Notes: generated by a model not told the origin, from the sequence alone. A stretch of DNA of 6,923 nucleotides from Lachnospiraceae bacterium (GCA_023664705.1 JAMPFE010000093.1:1-6923); one strand, 5' to 3'; counted from the stretch's first letter, positions 1-6,715 are shown. Translations and numbers: made by a program.

Positions 1-3
1 GCA

Positions 4-98
4 AGAGGACACCCTTCGGGGAAGGGGGAGGAGGTCAGGCGGCTCTTCTTCGTCACTCTCGCGCTTAAATCCTCCCCCTTCCCCTACGGGTTTCCTCT
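4..98. repeat. Imperfect inverted repeat, 29-bp arms
   Basis: The arms at 4-32 and 70-98 are reverse complements at 26 of 29 positions, by hand alignment, around a 37-base centre (33-69). The arms are purine-rich on one side and pyrimidine-rich on the other, with a shared AGGGGGAGGA core. Transcribed, this would fold into a long hairpin. It could be the terminator of a gene left of the window or a dispersed palindromic repeat. No T-run follows the right arm; a pyrimidine-rich tract (about 99-132) does. The function is unknown. Confidence 0.6.
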
Positions 99-399
99 TC
101 CGATCTTCTTCCCCTCCCCCTATCCTCCTCCTTCGCAGGTTTGCGCGCGTGGAGGAATTGTTTATCGCGTCAATATTCTTGCGCTTCAACCGTATGTTAT
201 CGTCGGTGGTCTCACTGTATAGGAACCTTTTTTCGTGGGGTACACAAGGGCGGTGTTATACCCGTTAACTAACTGCTAACAACTATTCTCTAAACACTAA
301 TAATAACCGAAAAGTGCATAAAAATGCGGGTTTTGTGCGGATTTGGGGGAGTGGTATTGTATATTTTGTAAAAAAATCGAAAAAATTTTAAAAAACATC
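99..399. other. Intergenic stretch without a recognisable gene
   Basis: No supported coding region is seen here. One plus-strand frame is open from the window edge to a stop at about 220-222, but it reads as proline-rich low-complexity residues and matches no family I recognise. A small hairpin is possible at 126-156 (TCCTCC pairing with GGAGGA, inner CGCA/TGCG), followed by a modest T-rich stretch, so it could be a terminator for an upstream gene. From about 330 onward the DNA becomes very A/T-rich, with A-tracts at 371-396 just ahead of the ppdK promoter that may serve as an UP-type element. Confidence 0.5.
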
Positions 400-428
400 T
401 AGCAATTTTTTCCGTTTTCTGTTATAAT
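400..428 (+). promoter_or_regulatory. Probable ppdK promoter
   Basis: A perfect TATAAT lies at 423-428. The hexamer 17 bases upstream (400-405, TAGCAA) is a weak -35 match (3 of 6), but A-tracts directly upstream could compensate by binding the polymerase alpha subunits. A 9-bp inverted repeat (379-387 with 404-412) overlaps the -35 position and may be an operator or simply A/T-rich chance. Transcription would begin near 434-436, giving a leader of about 95 bases. Confidence 0.55.
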
Positions 429-434
429 AGTAAT

Positions 435-529
435 CAGGCGGTGGCTGCGGAGACCCGCGGTCGCCTAAATGGCGCTTGGAGCCGTGCACGGCGTCGGGTG
501 TTAATTTTTAAATCAGGAGGAATATTCCA
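435..529 (+). promoter_or_regulatory. Structured 5' leader and RBS of ppdK
   Basis: The predicted leader can fold at once: 436-440 pairs with 462-466 and 445-450 with 455-460 (one G-U pair), closing the loop AGAC. A perfect 12-base palindrome (GCCGTGCACGGC, 481-492) follows. An unstructured A/T-rich stretch then leads to the ribosome binding site AGGAGG (515-520), 9 bases before the ATG at 530. I do not recognise a known riboswitch class. The leader could stabilise the mRNA or take part in regulation; this is inferred from pairing alone. Confidence 0.4.
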
Positions 530-3160
530 ATGGCAAAAAAATATTGTTATCTGTTTTCCGAGGGTAACGCGAATATGCGCGAGCTGCTCGGGGGCAAGGG
601 CGCTAACCTTGCGGAAATGACCAACATCGGTATGCCCGTACCTCAGGGCTTTACCATTACCACCGAGGCCTGCACGCAGTATTACGAGGACGGCAGACAG
701 ATCAACGATGAGATCATGGCCGAGATCAACGAGTACATCGTTAAAATGGAGGGCATTACGGGCAAGAAGTTCGGCGACAGCGAAAACCCGCTGCTCGTTT
801 CCGTGCGTTCGGGCGCGCGCGCTTCCATGCCGGGTATGATGGACACTATCCTCAACCTCGGTCTGAACGAGACGGTCGTTGAGGTTATGGCTAAGCAGTC
901 GGGAAATCCCCGCTGGGCGTATGACTGTTACAGAAGATTTATTCAGATGTACTCCGACGTTGTTATGGAGGTCGGGAAGAAGTACTTCGAGCAGCTTATC
1001 GACGAGATGAAGGAAAAGCGCGGCGTTAAGCAGGATATCGAGCTGACCGCGGACGACCTTAAGGAGCTGGCAAATCAGTTTAAGGCGGAATATAAGGCGA
1101 AGATCGGGCAGGACTTCCCGTCCGACCCGAAGGAGCAGCTTATGGGCGCGGTCAAGGCGGTGTTCCGTTCGTGGGACAACCCCCGCGCGAACGTTTACCG
1201 CCGCGACAACGATATTCCGTACAGCTGGGGTACTGCCGTAAACGTGCAGTCCATGGCGTTCGGAAATATGGGCGACGACTGCGGAACGGGCGTTGCGTTT
1301 ACGAGAGACCCCGCTACGGGCGCTAAGGGCTTGTTCGGAGAGTTTTTGACCAACGCGCAGGGCGAGGACGTTGTTGCGGGCGTGCGTACTCCTATGCACA
1401 TAAACGAGATGGAGCAGAAGTTCCCCGAGGCGTTTGCGCAGTTTAAGGACGTTTGCGCGAAGCTGGAGAGCCACTACCGCGATATGCAGGATATGGAGTT
1501 TACCGTGGAGCACGGAAAGCTGTATATGCTCCAGACGAGAAACGGCAAGAGAACCGCGCAGGCGGCGCTGAAGATCGCGTGCGACCTCGTTGACGAGGGC
1601 ATGAGGACGGAAGAAGAGGCTGTCGCTATGATTGACCCGCGCAACCTCGATACGCTGCTGCACCCGCAGTTCGACGCTGCCGCTCTGAAGGCTGCCAAGC
1701 CCGTCGGAAAGGGTCTGGGGGCTTCTCCGGGAGCTGCCTGCGGTAAGATTGTGTTCTCCGCGGAGGACGCGGTCGAGTGGAAGTCCCGCGGCGAAAAGGT
1801 CGTTCTGGTGCGCCTGGAGACCTCTCCCGAGGACATTACGGGTATGAAAGCCGCTCAGGGTATTCTTACCGTTCGCGGCGGTATGACCTCTCACGCTGCC
1901 GTCGTTGCGCGCGGCATGGGCACCTGCTGCGTTTCGGGCTGCGGCGATATTGCCATGGACGAGGAGAATAAGAAGTTCACGTTGGCGGGCAAGACCTACG
2001 GCGAGGGCGACCCCATTTCCATTGACGGCTCCACGGGCAACATCTACGACGGCATTATTCCGACCGTTGACGCGACTATCGCGGGCGAGTTCGGCCGTAT
2101 CATGGCTTGGGCGGACAAGTACAGAGTGCTGAAGGTCCGCACGAACGCGGATACTCCCACGGACGCAAAGAAGGCGCGCGAGCTGGGCGCGGAGGGCATC
2201 GGTCTTTGCCGCACGGAGCATATGTTCTTCGCGGAGGACAGAATTGCGGCGTTCCGCGAGATGATTTGCGCGGATACCGTTGAGGAGCGCGAGAAGGCTC
2301 TCGACAAGATCCTGCCGTATCAGCAGGGTGATTTCGAGCAGCTGTATGAGGCGCTTGATGGTTTCCCCGTTACAATTCGCTTCCTTGACCCGCCTCTGCA
2401 CGAGTTCGTTCCGACCGAAGAGGCCGATATTAAGAAGCTCGCCGACGCGCAAGGCAAGAGCGTTGAGCAGATCAAGACCATTATCGCGGGGCTGCACGAG
2501 TTCAACCCGATGATGGGTCACAGAGGCTGCCGTCTGGCGGTAACTTACCCCGAGATCGCGAAGATGCAGACGAGGGCGGTTATACGCGCGGCTATCAAAG
2601 TAAATAAGTCTCACCCCGGTTGGAACATCGTTCCCGAGATAATGATACCGCTGGTTGGCGATATTAAGGAGCTGAAGTACGTTAAGAACGTCGTTGTTGC
2701 GACCGCGGACGAGGAGATTAAGGCTGCGGGAAGCAGCATGAAGTACGAGGTCGGCACTATGATCGAGATCCCGAGGGCGGCGCTTACCGCGGACGAGATC
2801 GCGAAGGAGGCGGAGTTCTTCTGCTTCGGCACCAACGACCTCACTCAGATGACCTACGGCTTCTCGCGCGACGACGCGGGCAAATTCCTGAATGCTTACT
2901 ACGACGCGAAGATTTTCGAGAACGACCCGTTCGCGAAGCTCGATCAGACGGGCGTCGGCAAGCTTATGGAAATGGCTATCACGCTCGGCAAGAAGACCAG
3001 ACCCGATATGCACGTCGGCATCTGCGGAGAGCACGGCGGCGATCCCTCGTCCGTTGAGTTCTGCCACAAGATTGGTCTGACCTACGTTTCTTGCTCGCCG
3101 TTCCGCGTTCCGATCGCGAGACTTGCGGCGGCGCAGGCAGCTATCGCGAATAAGAAGTAA
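530..3160 (+). CDS. ppdK: Pyruvate, phosphate dikinase
   Basis: This 876-residue cytoplasmic enzyme interconverts pyruvate, ATP and phosphate with phosphoenolpyruvate, AMP and pyrophosphate. In anaerobic clostridia it often runs in the glycolytic direction, with pyrophosphate, or supplies PEP. The N-terminal ATP-grasp nucleotide-binding region spans roughly residues 1-340 and includes SVRSGARASMPGMMDT with Arg93. The swivelling phosphohistidine domain (about 390-510) carries GGMTSHAA, with catalytic His455 and the neighbouring Thr453 that regulatory kinases modify in some homologues. The C-terminal PEP/pyruvate barrel (about 515-876) has RFLDPPLHEF, GTMIEIPRAA, FGTNDLTQ and the catalytic Cys832 in GICGEHGGDP. 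C. symbiosum uses His455 and Cys831 in an 874-residue protein, so this copy is full length and apparently active. The start is fixed by AGGAGG nine bases upstream. The gene stands alone, and its last codons are repeated downstream in an array. Confidence 0.98.
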   Translation: MAKKYCYLFSEGNANMRELLGGKGANLAEMTNIGMPVPQGFTITTEACTQYYEDGRQINDEIMAEINEYIVKMEGITGKKFGDSENPLLVSVRSGARASMPGMMDTILNLGLNETVVEVMAKQSGNPRWAYDCYRRFIQMYSDVVMEVGKKYFEQLIDEMKEKRGVKQDIELTADDLKELANQFKAEYKAKIGQDFPSDPKEQLMGAVKAVFRSWDNPRANVYRRDNDIPYSWGTAVNVQSMAFGNMGDDCGTGVAFTRDPATGAKGLFGEFLTNAQGEDVVAGVRTPMHINEMEQKFPEAFAQFKDVCAKLESHYRDMQDMEFTVEHGKLYMLQTRNGKRTAQAALKIACDLVDEGMRTEEEAVAMIDPRNLDTLLHPQFDAAALKAAKPVGKGLGASPGAACGKIVFSAEDAVEWKSRGEKVVLVRLETSPEDITGMKAAQGILTVRGGMTSHAAVVARGMGTCCVSGCGDIAMDEENKKFTLAGKTYGEGDPISIDGSTGNIYDGIIPTVDATIAGEFGRIMAWADKYRVLKVRTNADTPTDAKKARELGAEGIGLCRTEHMFFAEDRIAAFREMICADTVEEREKALDKILPYQQGDFEQLYEALDGFPVTIRFLDPPLHEFVPTEEADIKKLADAQGKSVEQIKTIIAGLHEFNPMMGHRGCRLAVTYPEIAKMQTRAVIRAAIKVNKSHPGWNIVPEIMIPLVGDIKELKYVKNVVVATADEEIKAAGSSMKYEVGTMIEIPRAALTADEIAKEAEFFCFGTNDLTQMTYGFSRDDAGKFLNAYYDAKIFENDPFAKLDQTGVGKLMEMAITLGKKTRPDMHVGICGEHGGDPSSVEFCHKIGLTYVSCSPFRVPIARLAAAQAAIANKK

Positions 3161-3843
3161 TTCACATTTGCGCATTAAATTTAAAGAATTGACCCCGAGT
3201 GAATCCCCCTTTTTCGCTCGGGGTTTCGGCTGCGGAAAGCTGTCAGCGCGGCGGCTCGGGCGGCTATCGCGAATAAGAAGTAATTCGCGTTCGCGCTTTA
3301 AATCCAAAGAATTGACCCCGAGTGAATCCCCCTTTTTCGCTCGGGGTTTCGGCTGCGGAAAGCGGTCGCGGCGGCTATCTCAGATAAGAAGTAATTCACA
3401 TTCGCGCTTTAAATCCAAAGAATTAACCCCGAGCGAATCCCCCTTTTTCGCTCGGGGTTTCGGCTGCGGAAAGCGGTCGCGGCGGCTATCGCGAATAAGA
3501 AGTAATTCACATTCGCGCTTTAAATCCAAAACATTGACCCCGAGCGAATCCCCCTTTTTCGCTCGGGGTTTCGGCTGCGGAAAGCTGGCGGCGCGGCGCT
3601 CGGGCGGCTATCGCGAATAAGAAGTAATTCGCGTTCGCGCTTTAAATCCAAAGAATTGACCCCGAGCGAATCCCCCTTTTTCGCTCGGGGTTTCGGCTGC
3701 GGAAAGCTGGCGGCGCGGCGGCTCAGGCGGCTATCGCGAATAAGAAGTAATTCGCGTTCGCGCATTAAATTTAAAGCATTGACCCCGAGCGAATCCCCTT
3801 TTTCGCTCGGGGTTTCGGCTGCCTTAAATTCGCGGAAAGCGGC
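3122..3843 (+). repeat. Six-unit tandem array of ppdK 3' end plus hairpin
   Basis: Six units start, by their CTATC anchor, at 3141 (the real gene end), 3264, 3375, 3486, 3608 and 3731, giving periods of 123, 111, 111, 122 and 123 bp. Each holds the last ppdK codons (typically AAIANKK-stop), a 30-base linker such as TTCGCGCTTTAAATCC, and a hairpin. Stems lie at 3193-3223, 3316-3346, 3427-3457, 3538-3568, 3660-3690 and 3783-3812. Copies 0 and 1 have GAGTGAA in the left stem arm and copies 2-5 have GAGCGAA, restoring perfect pairing. The last copy has about 9 extra bases (near 3822-3830) after its hairpin. Two length classes differ by about 12 bp in the GC-rich segment before the codons. The array looks like tandem duplication of a gene tail plus terminator; no start codon or RBS precedes the copied tails. 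Confidence 0.95.
3193..3223 (+). terminator. Native ppdK terminator hairpin (array copy 0)
   Basis: An 11-bp stem (3193-3203 with 3213-3223, CCCCGAGTGAA against TTCGCTCGGGG, one G-U pair) closes the 9-base loop TCCCCCTTT and is followed by only TTTC. It starts 32 bases after the ppdK stop, as expected for an intrinsic terminator, but the short T-run makes its strength uncertain. It is the first of six near-identical hairpins downstream of ppdK. Confidence 0.7.
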
Positions 3844-3872
3844 TTGATTTTTACGGGAATTTATGCTATAAT
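3844..3872 (+). promoter_or_regulatory. Strong promoter for the small CxxC protein
   Basis: TTGATT (3844-3849) and a perfect TATAAT (3867-3872) are separated by exactly 17 bases, with an extended -10 TG at 3864-3865. Transcription should start near 3879, only a few bases before the Shine-Dalgarno sequence, so the leader is very short. The promoter begins right where the upstream repeat array ends. Confidence 0.85.
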
Positions 3873-3894
3873 ATAAAATCAAGGAGGGACCGAA

Positions 3895-4074
3895 ATGAAC
3901 CTTTTCAAGAAGCTTAAAGCGCCGTGCGCCAAGTGCCCGTACAAGGCGGGCTTGATAAAGACCCTCGTGAACCCCTGCCCCGCTTGCCGCATGGACGGCT
4001 ATCGGGCTTTCCGGGAGTTCACCGAGAGCAAATCGGACAAGCCCGAGTCCCCCGAAACGGACATTTCGGACTGA
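3895..4074 (+). CDS. Small double-CxxC protein, function unknown
   Basis: A 59-residue protein, not assignable to a family by eye. Visible features are a basic, amphipathic-looking N-terminus (MNLFKKLKAP), two cysteine pairs C11-x2-C14 and C28-x2-C31 spaced 13 residues apart, and an acidic, Ser/Pro-rich tail from about residue 43. Four cysteines in this layout suggest a single zinc-binding site, as in small zinc-ribbon proteins; an iron-sulfur or redox role is also possible. No signal peptide or membrane segment is seen. Reality is supported by AAGGAGGG (3881-3888) six bases before the ATG, a near-consensus promoter immediately upstream, G/C-rich third positions like the neighbours, and a strong hairpin just after the stop. 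It is probably a single-gene transcript with no functional tie to ppdK. Confidence 0.85.
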   Translation: MNLFKKLKAPCAKCPYKAGLIKTLVNPCPACRMDGYRAFREFTESKSDKPESPETDISD

Positions 4075-4078
4075 CGGA

Positions 4079-4108
4079 AATTCGCCCCCGAGAGCTCGGG
4101 GGCGAATT
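4079..4108. terminator. Strong hairpin between convergent genes
   Basis: The arms 4079-4092 and 4095-4108 are perfect reverse complements (AATTCGCCCCCGAG), giving about 13 pairs with a four-base loop. It starts four bases after the stop of the small gene and lies downstream of the convergent recombinase operon, so it can end transcripts from both sides. T-runs are short on either strand (ATTGT on plus, ATTTCC on minus). Confidence 0.75.
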
Positions 4109-4119
4109 GTCGGACGGCA

Positions 4120-4135
4120 AAAGGCGGAAGCCTTT
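4120..4135 (-). terminator. Small hairpin downstream of the recombinase operon
   Basis: AAAGGC (4120-4125) pairs with GCCTTT (4130-4135) around a four-base loop. Read on the minus strand it is followed by a short T-run ending in TTTTG, so it may contribute to termination of the recombinase transcript about 64 bases after its stop codon. The six-pair stem is weak, and the larger hairpin at 4079-4108 may do most of the work. Confidence 0.35.
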
Positions 4136-4160
4136 GTATAATAAAAATGCCCTCGGACGA

Positions 4161-4195
4161 TTGTCTGAGAACGCGTTCTGCTATACTATTATAAT
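4161..4195 (+). promoter_or_regulatory. Possible promoter with internal palindrome, antisense to recombinase B
   Basis: On the plus strand TTGTCT (4161-4166) precedes TATACT (4182-4187, 15-base spacer), with a further TATAAT at 4190-4195. Between the boxes lies the perfect 12-bp palindrome AGAACGCGTTCT (4168-4179), placed like an operator. Downstream on this strand there is only the antisense of the recombinase B 3' end. It could produce an antisense RNA, be the remnant promoter of a gene displaced by the recombinase insertion, or be fortuitous. The spacer lengths are poor. Confidence 0.3.
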
Positions 4196-4198
4196 ATG

Positions 4199-5458
4199 TT
4201 ACAGCTCGAGCTCCGTTTCTTTGCCGTTTTTGAAACGAAAGACGACCTTGCCGCTTTGGTACGCCGTTATGCAGTCAACGAAATCGCACCAGAACTCCTC
4301 GTTCCATTCGCTGAGACGCGCCGCCCTGACGAAAAGCGACTTTATGCTGTGCTCGAAAAGGTTCGGCGACCTGCATATGCGCGCGCCCTTGTATTTGTGC
4401 CCGCACTGGAACACCGTTTTCTGATAGGGCGTGCCCGCGTGCCATGTTCTGGGACCGTACCAGCAGCCGCATTCGCCGCATTTTATTCTCGTGGAGAATA
4501 TCGATAAGCCGCTGTAACGGCCGAGCTTCGTTTCTTTGAGCAGCTCCGCGCGGCGGCTTCTTTCGAGCTGTGCCTTGTCGAAAACGGGCGGGGGGATTAT
4601 CGCTTCGTGGCTGCCTTTGACGTAATACTGCGGGACCTCGCCCTCGTTTTTCTTTTTCTTTTTGGTGAGGTAGTCGACCGTGAAAACCTTTTGCAGAAGC
4701 GCGTCGCCCTTGTATTTTTCGTTGCGCAGGATGCTGCGGACCGTGGAGACGCACCATTTGGGGCGGTTGTAGGGCGTTGAATAGCCCTGCCTTGTAAGAT
4801 GACCCGCTATATAATAATCGGAGAAGCCTTGGAGGTAGAGACTGTATATCAGCCGCACTATCTCCGCTTCTCCGTCGTTTATCACCATGCCCGTATCGTA
4901 GCCGAGGAACCTGCTGTACGCGAGGCTGAACTTTCCGTCGGCAAAGCGCTTTCGGTGTCCCCATGTGACGTTTTCCGAAATGCTGCGGCTCTCCTCCTGC
5001 GCGAGACTGGACATTATCGTTATCAGAAGCTCGCCCTTGCTGTCGAGCGTGTGGATATTCTCTTTCTCGAAATAGACCTCTATGCCTCTGTCCTTTAGCG
5101 TCCGTATCGTCGAAAGGCAGTCCACGGTGTTGCGGGCGAAGCGGCTTACGGATTTTGTGATTATCAGGTCTATGCGCCCGTCGAGAGCGTCCCCGATCAT
5201 TCTGTTGAAGCCGTCGCGGCGGCGCGTGTTTGTCGCGGTGATGCCCTCGTCCGTGTAGATGCCGACGAGCTCCCAATCGCAGCGGCTCGTTATGTAGCGC
5301 GTGTAATACTCTATCTGCGCGGCGTAGCTCGTCTGCTGCTCCTCGAACTCCGTGGAGACCCTCGCGTAGCCCGCGACCCTGCGCCTGAACGCGGCGGGGT
5401 TTATTTCGAGCGGCGTTTCCATGCGGGCGGGGATGACCGTTATTTTTCTCTCCTCCAT
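4199..5458 (-). CDS. Large serine recombinase B
   Basis: A 419-residue site-specific recombinase that would cut and rejoin paired DNA sites through a serine-DNA intermediate. The N-terminal resolvase-type catalytic domain (about 28-175) has the nucleophile Ser35 in YARVST and SRFARNT (105-111) with the expected active-site arginines 106 and 109. A 'recombinase' DNA-binding domain (about 180-310) follows, then a zinc ribbon with Cys327, Cys330, Cys352 and Cys362. The protein ends shortly after, in a short strand-like segment rich in Phe, Lys and Glu, without an obvious long coiled coil; it is on the short side for large serine recombinases. I chose ATG 5458: GGAGG (5467-5471) lies eight bases before it, whereas an upstream GTG at 5467 overlaps that site. 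It overlaps the stop of recombinase A by one base, so translation is probably coupled. The catalytic motifs are intact. Confidence 0.95.
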   Translation of the reverse strand: MEERKITVIPARMETPLEINPAAFRRRVAGYARVSTEFEEQQTSYAAQIEYYTRYITSRCDWELVGIYTDEGITATNTRRRDGFNRMIGDALDGRIDLIITKSVSRFARNTVDCLSTIRTLKDRGIEVYFEKENIHTLDSKGELLITIMSSLAQEESRSISENVTWGHRKRFADGKFSLAYSRFLGYDTGMVINDGEAEIVRLIYSLYLQGFSDYYIAGHLTRQGYSTPYNRPKWCVSTVRSILRNEKYKGDALLQKVFTVDYLTKKKKKNEGEVPQYYVKGSHEAIIPPPVFDKAQLERSRRAELLKETKLGRYSGLSIFSTRIKCGECGCWYGPRTWHAGTPYQKTVFQCGHKYKGARICRSPNLFEHSIKSLFVRAARLSEWNEEFWCDFVDCITAYQSGKVVFRFKNGKETELEL

Positions 5459-5471
5459 TATAAGCACCTCC
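5456..5471 (-). promoter_or_regulatory. RBS and TAATG coupling junction of the recombinase operon
   Basis: Read on the minus strand, GGAGG (5471-5467) lies inside the last codons of recombinase A. Eight bases later the TAA stop of A (5460-5458) shares its final A with the ATG of B (5458-5456). This layout favours termination-reinitiation and roughly balanced synthesis of A and B, and it decides the start of B against the GTG at 5467. Confidence 0.85.
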
Positions 5472-6693
5472 AGTTTATTATCAGCCGTCTTTTATCCGCG
5501 AGAGTAAATTCCAGAACGCTGCCGCGGGCGACCGATATTGCCGTTACGTTTTCGCGGAAGTCCTCCTCGTTGAATTCCTCTCTCCCCATTGCGAGCGCGC
5601 AGGCGTATTTCAGCTCGTCCTCGGGGATATCCTCTCCGCCGCACGCGCCGCAGCCGCACGTCTTTTTCAGCGAGCAGCGCCAACGGACCGTCTCCGTGCC
5701 GTTTTTGCTTGTGCGCTTGTGGCGGCGGTAATTTTTTCCGCACTGTCCGCAGCGTATCATGCTTGTAAAGCAGCTTGTTTCGACCGCGCCGCTGGCGAAT
5801 ATCCCGAGCTCGCGGCGGCGCTTTATTTCCTGCTGGACGCGCTCGAAAACGTCGGCGGAGATTATCGGCTCGTGCGAATTTTCGACAAAATATTGCGGCA
5901 GTTCGCCGCGGTTTTTACGTTTTCTGTGGGTGATGTGGTTTTCGATGTAGTACTTCTGGAGCATTGCGCTGCCCGTGTATTTCTCCTGCTTTAGTATTTT
6001 TCGTATCGCGTCCTTGGAGAAATGCTTGCCGCGGTATGATTTTATCCCCATTTCCTCGAGCTGCTTTTCGGTTTTCGCGGCGGTAAAGCCGTTCAGGTAG
6101 TTCTCGAATATCAGCCTGACGACGGCAGCCTCCTCGGGCACTATTTGCAGTTGACCGTTGACCGAACGATAGCCGTACAGCACAAAGGCGTTCATGCGCC
6201 CCGCCTCGAAGCCGCGGCGGATCCCCCACTTGACGTTTTCCGAGGTGCTGCGGCTCTCCTCCTGCGCGAACGACGTGAGCACAGTGAGCATGAGCTCCCC
6301 CGACGCGTCGAACGAGCTGAGGTTCTCGCGCTCGAAGCGCACCTCCACGCCTATGCTTTTCAGATGTCTGACCGTCTCGAGGAGCGTCACCGTGTTGCGC
6401 GCGAAACGCGATATCGACTTCGTGAGGATAATGTCGATCTTCCCCTGCTCGCAATCCTCCAACATTCGGGCAAAGCCCTTGCGGCGCTTTTCCGACGTTC
6501 CCGAGACGCCCTCGTCGGAATAAACGCCCGCGAATTCCCAATCGGGATTGCCGCGGATAAGTCCGCTGAAATAGCTTGTCTGGGCGGCAAGCGAGTTTAC
6601 CATGCGCTCGTCCTCCGTTGAGACGCGCGCATACGCCGCTACGCGTTTTGTCCGCGCGGTAATTTTCGGCGTTACTATGCTGATTTTTGACAT
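5458..6693 (-). CDS. Large serine recombinase A
   Basis: A 411-residue serine recombinase, first gene of the minus-strand pair. The catalytic domain (about 17-165) has nucleophile Ser25 in YARVST and SRFARNT (95-101) with Arg96 and Arg99, then the helix region GELMLTVLTSFAQEESRS. A recombinase DNA-binding domain (about 165-290) and a cysteine-rich zinc ribbon follow, with Cys315, Cys318 and Cys340 plus a cluster at 346, 348 and 351. The end is a short strand-like segment after the ribbon, as in B. It is clearly homologous to B but diverged along its whole length, so the pair is not a recent duplication. The start is ATG 6693, with AAAGGGGG ending seven bases upstream and a promoter close by. 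Tandem serine recombinases that act together are known (for example CcrA/CcrB of staphylococcal cassettes); a joint role here is inferred. Confidence 0.95.
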   Translation of the reverse strand: MSKISIVTPKITARTKRVAAYARVSTEDERMVNSLAAQTSYFSGLIRGNPDWEFAGVYSDEGVSGTSEKRRKGFARMLEDCEQGKIDIILTKSISRFARNTVTLLETVRHLKSIGVEVRFERENLSSFDASGELMLTVLTSFAQEESRSTSENVKWGIRRGFEAGRMNAFVLYGYRSVNGQLQIVPEEAAVVRLIFENYLNGFTAAKTEKQLEEMGIKSYRGKHFSKDAIRKILKQEKYTGSAMLQKYYIENHITHRKRKNRGELPQYFVENSHEPIISADVFERVQQEIKRRRELGIFASGAVETSCFTSMIRCGQCGKNYRRHKRTSKNGTETVRWRCSLKKTCGCGACGGEDIPEDELKYACALAMGREEFNEEDFRENVTAISVARGSVLEFTLADKRRLIINWRCL

Positions 6694-6715
6694 AATCAGT
6701 CCCCCTTTCTCCTTT

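Noticed and set aside
3186..3196. TTGACC in each array unit as a -35 promoter box
   Set aside because: No -10 hexamer lies at the right distance; the region downstream is the hairpin stem and loop.
434..3307. 957-codon open frame on the minus strand opposite ppdK
   Set aside because: It lies antisense to an unmistakable full-length ppdK, reads as Arg/Leu/His-rich sequence with no family motifs, and is explained by the G/C bias at third codon positions.
3123..3620. 165-residue plus-strand frame with a repeated TPSESPFFARGFGCGK motif
   Set aside because: It is a frame-shifted reading of the repeat array, kept open because several periods (111, 123) are multiples of three. It breaks at the 122-bp unit and has no RBS. 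The minus-strand frame at 3520-3882 is rejected for the same reason.
3141..3820. Possible CRISPR array
   Set aside because: The repeated part makes up most of each 111-123 bp unit and there are no unique 30-40 bp spacers. The units derive from the ppdK 3' end and no cas gene is nearby.
4168..4179. LexA (SOS) box in the palindrome AGAACGCGTTCT
   Set aside because: The Gram-positive SOS box needs four bases between GAAC and GTTC; here there are only two.
4275..5276. 333-residue minus-strand frame inside recombinase B, and a similar 321-residue frame at 5915-6880
   Set aside because: Both overlap the intact recombinase genes in another frame, are Arg/His/Gly-rich without domain motifs, and lack proper start signals.
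5459..5467. GTG at 5467 as the start of recombinase B
   Set aside because: It overlaps the GGAGG ribosome binding site itself. ATG 5458 is correctly spaced and forms a TAATG coupling junction.
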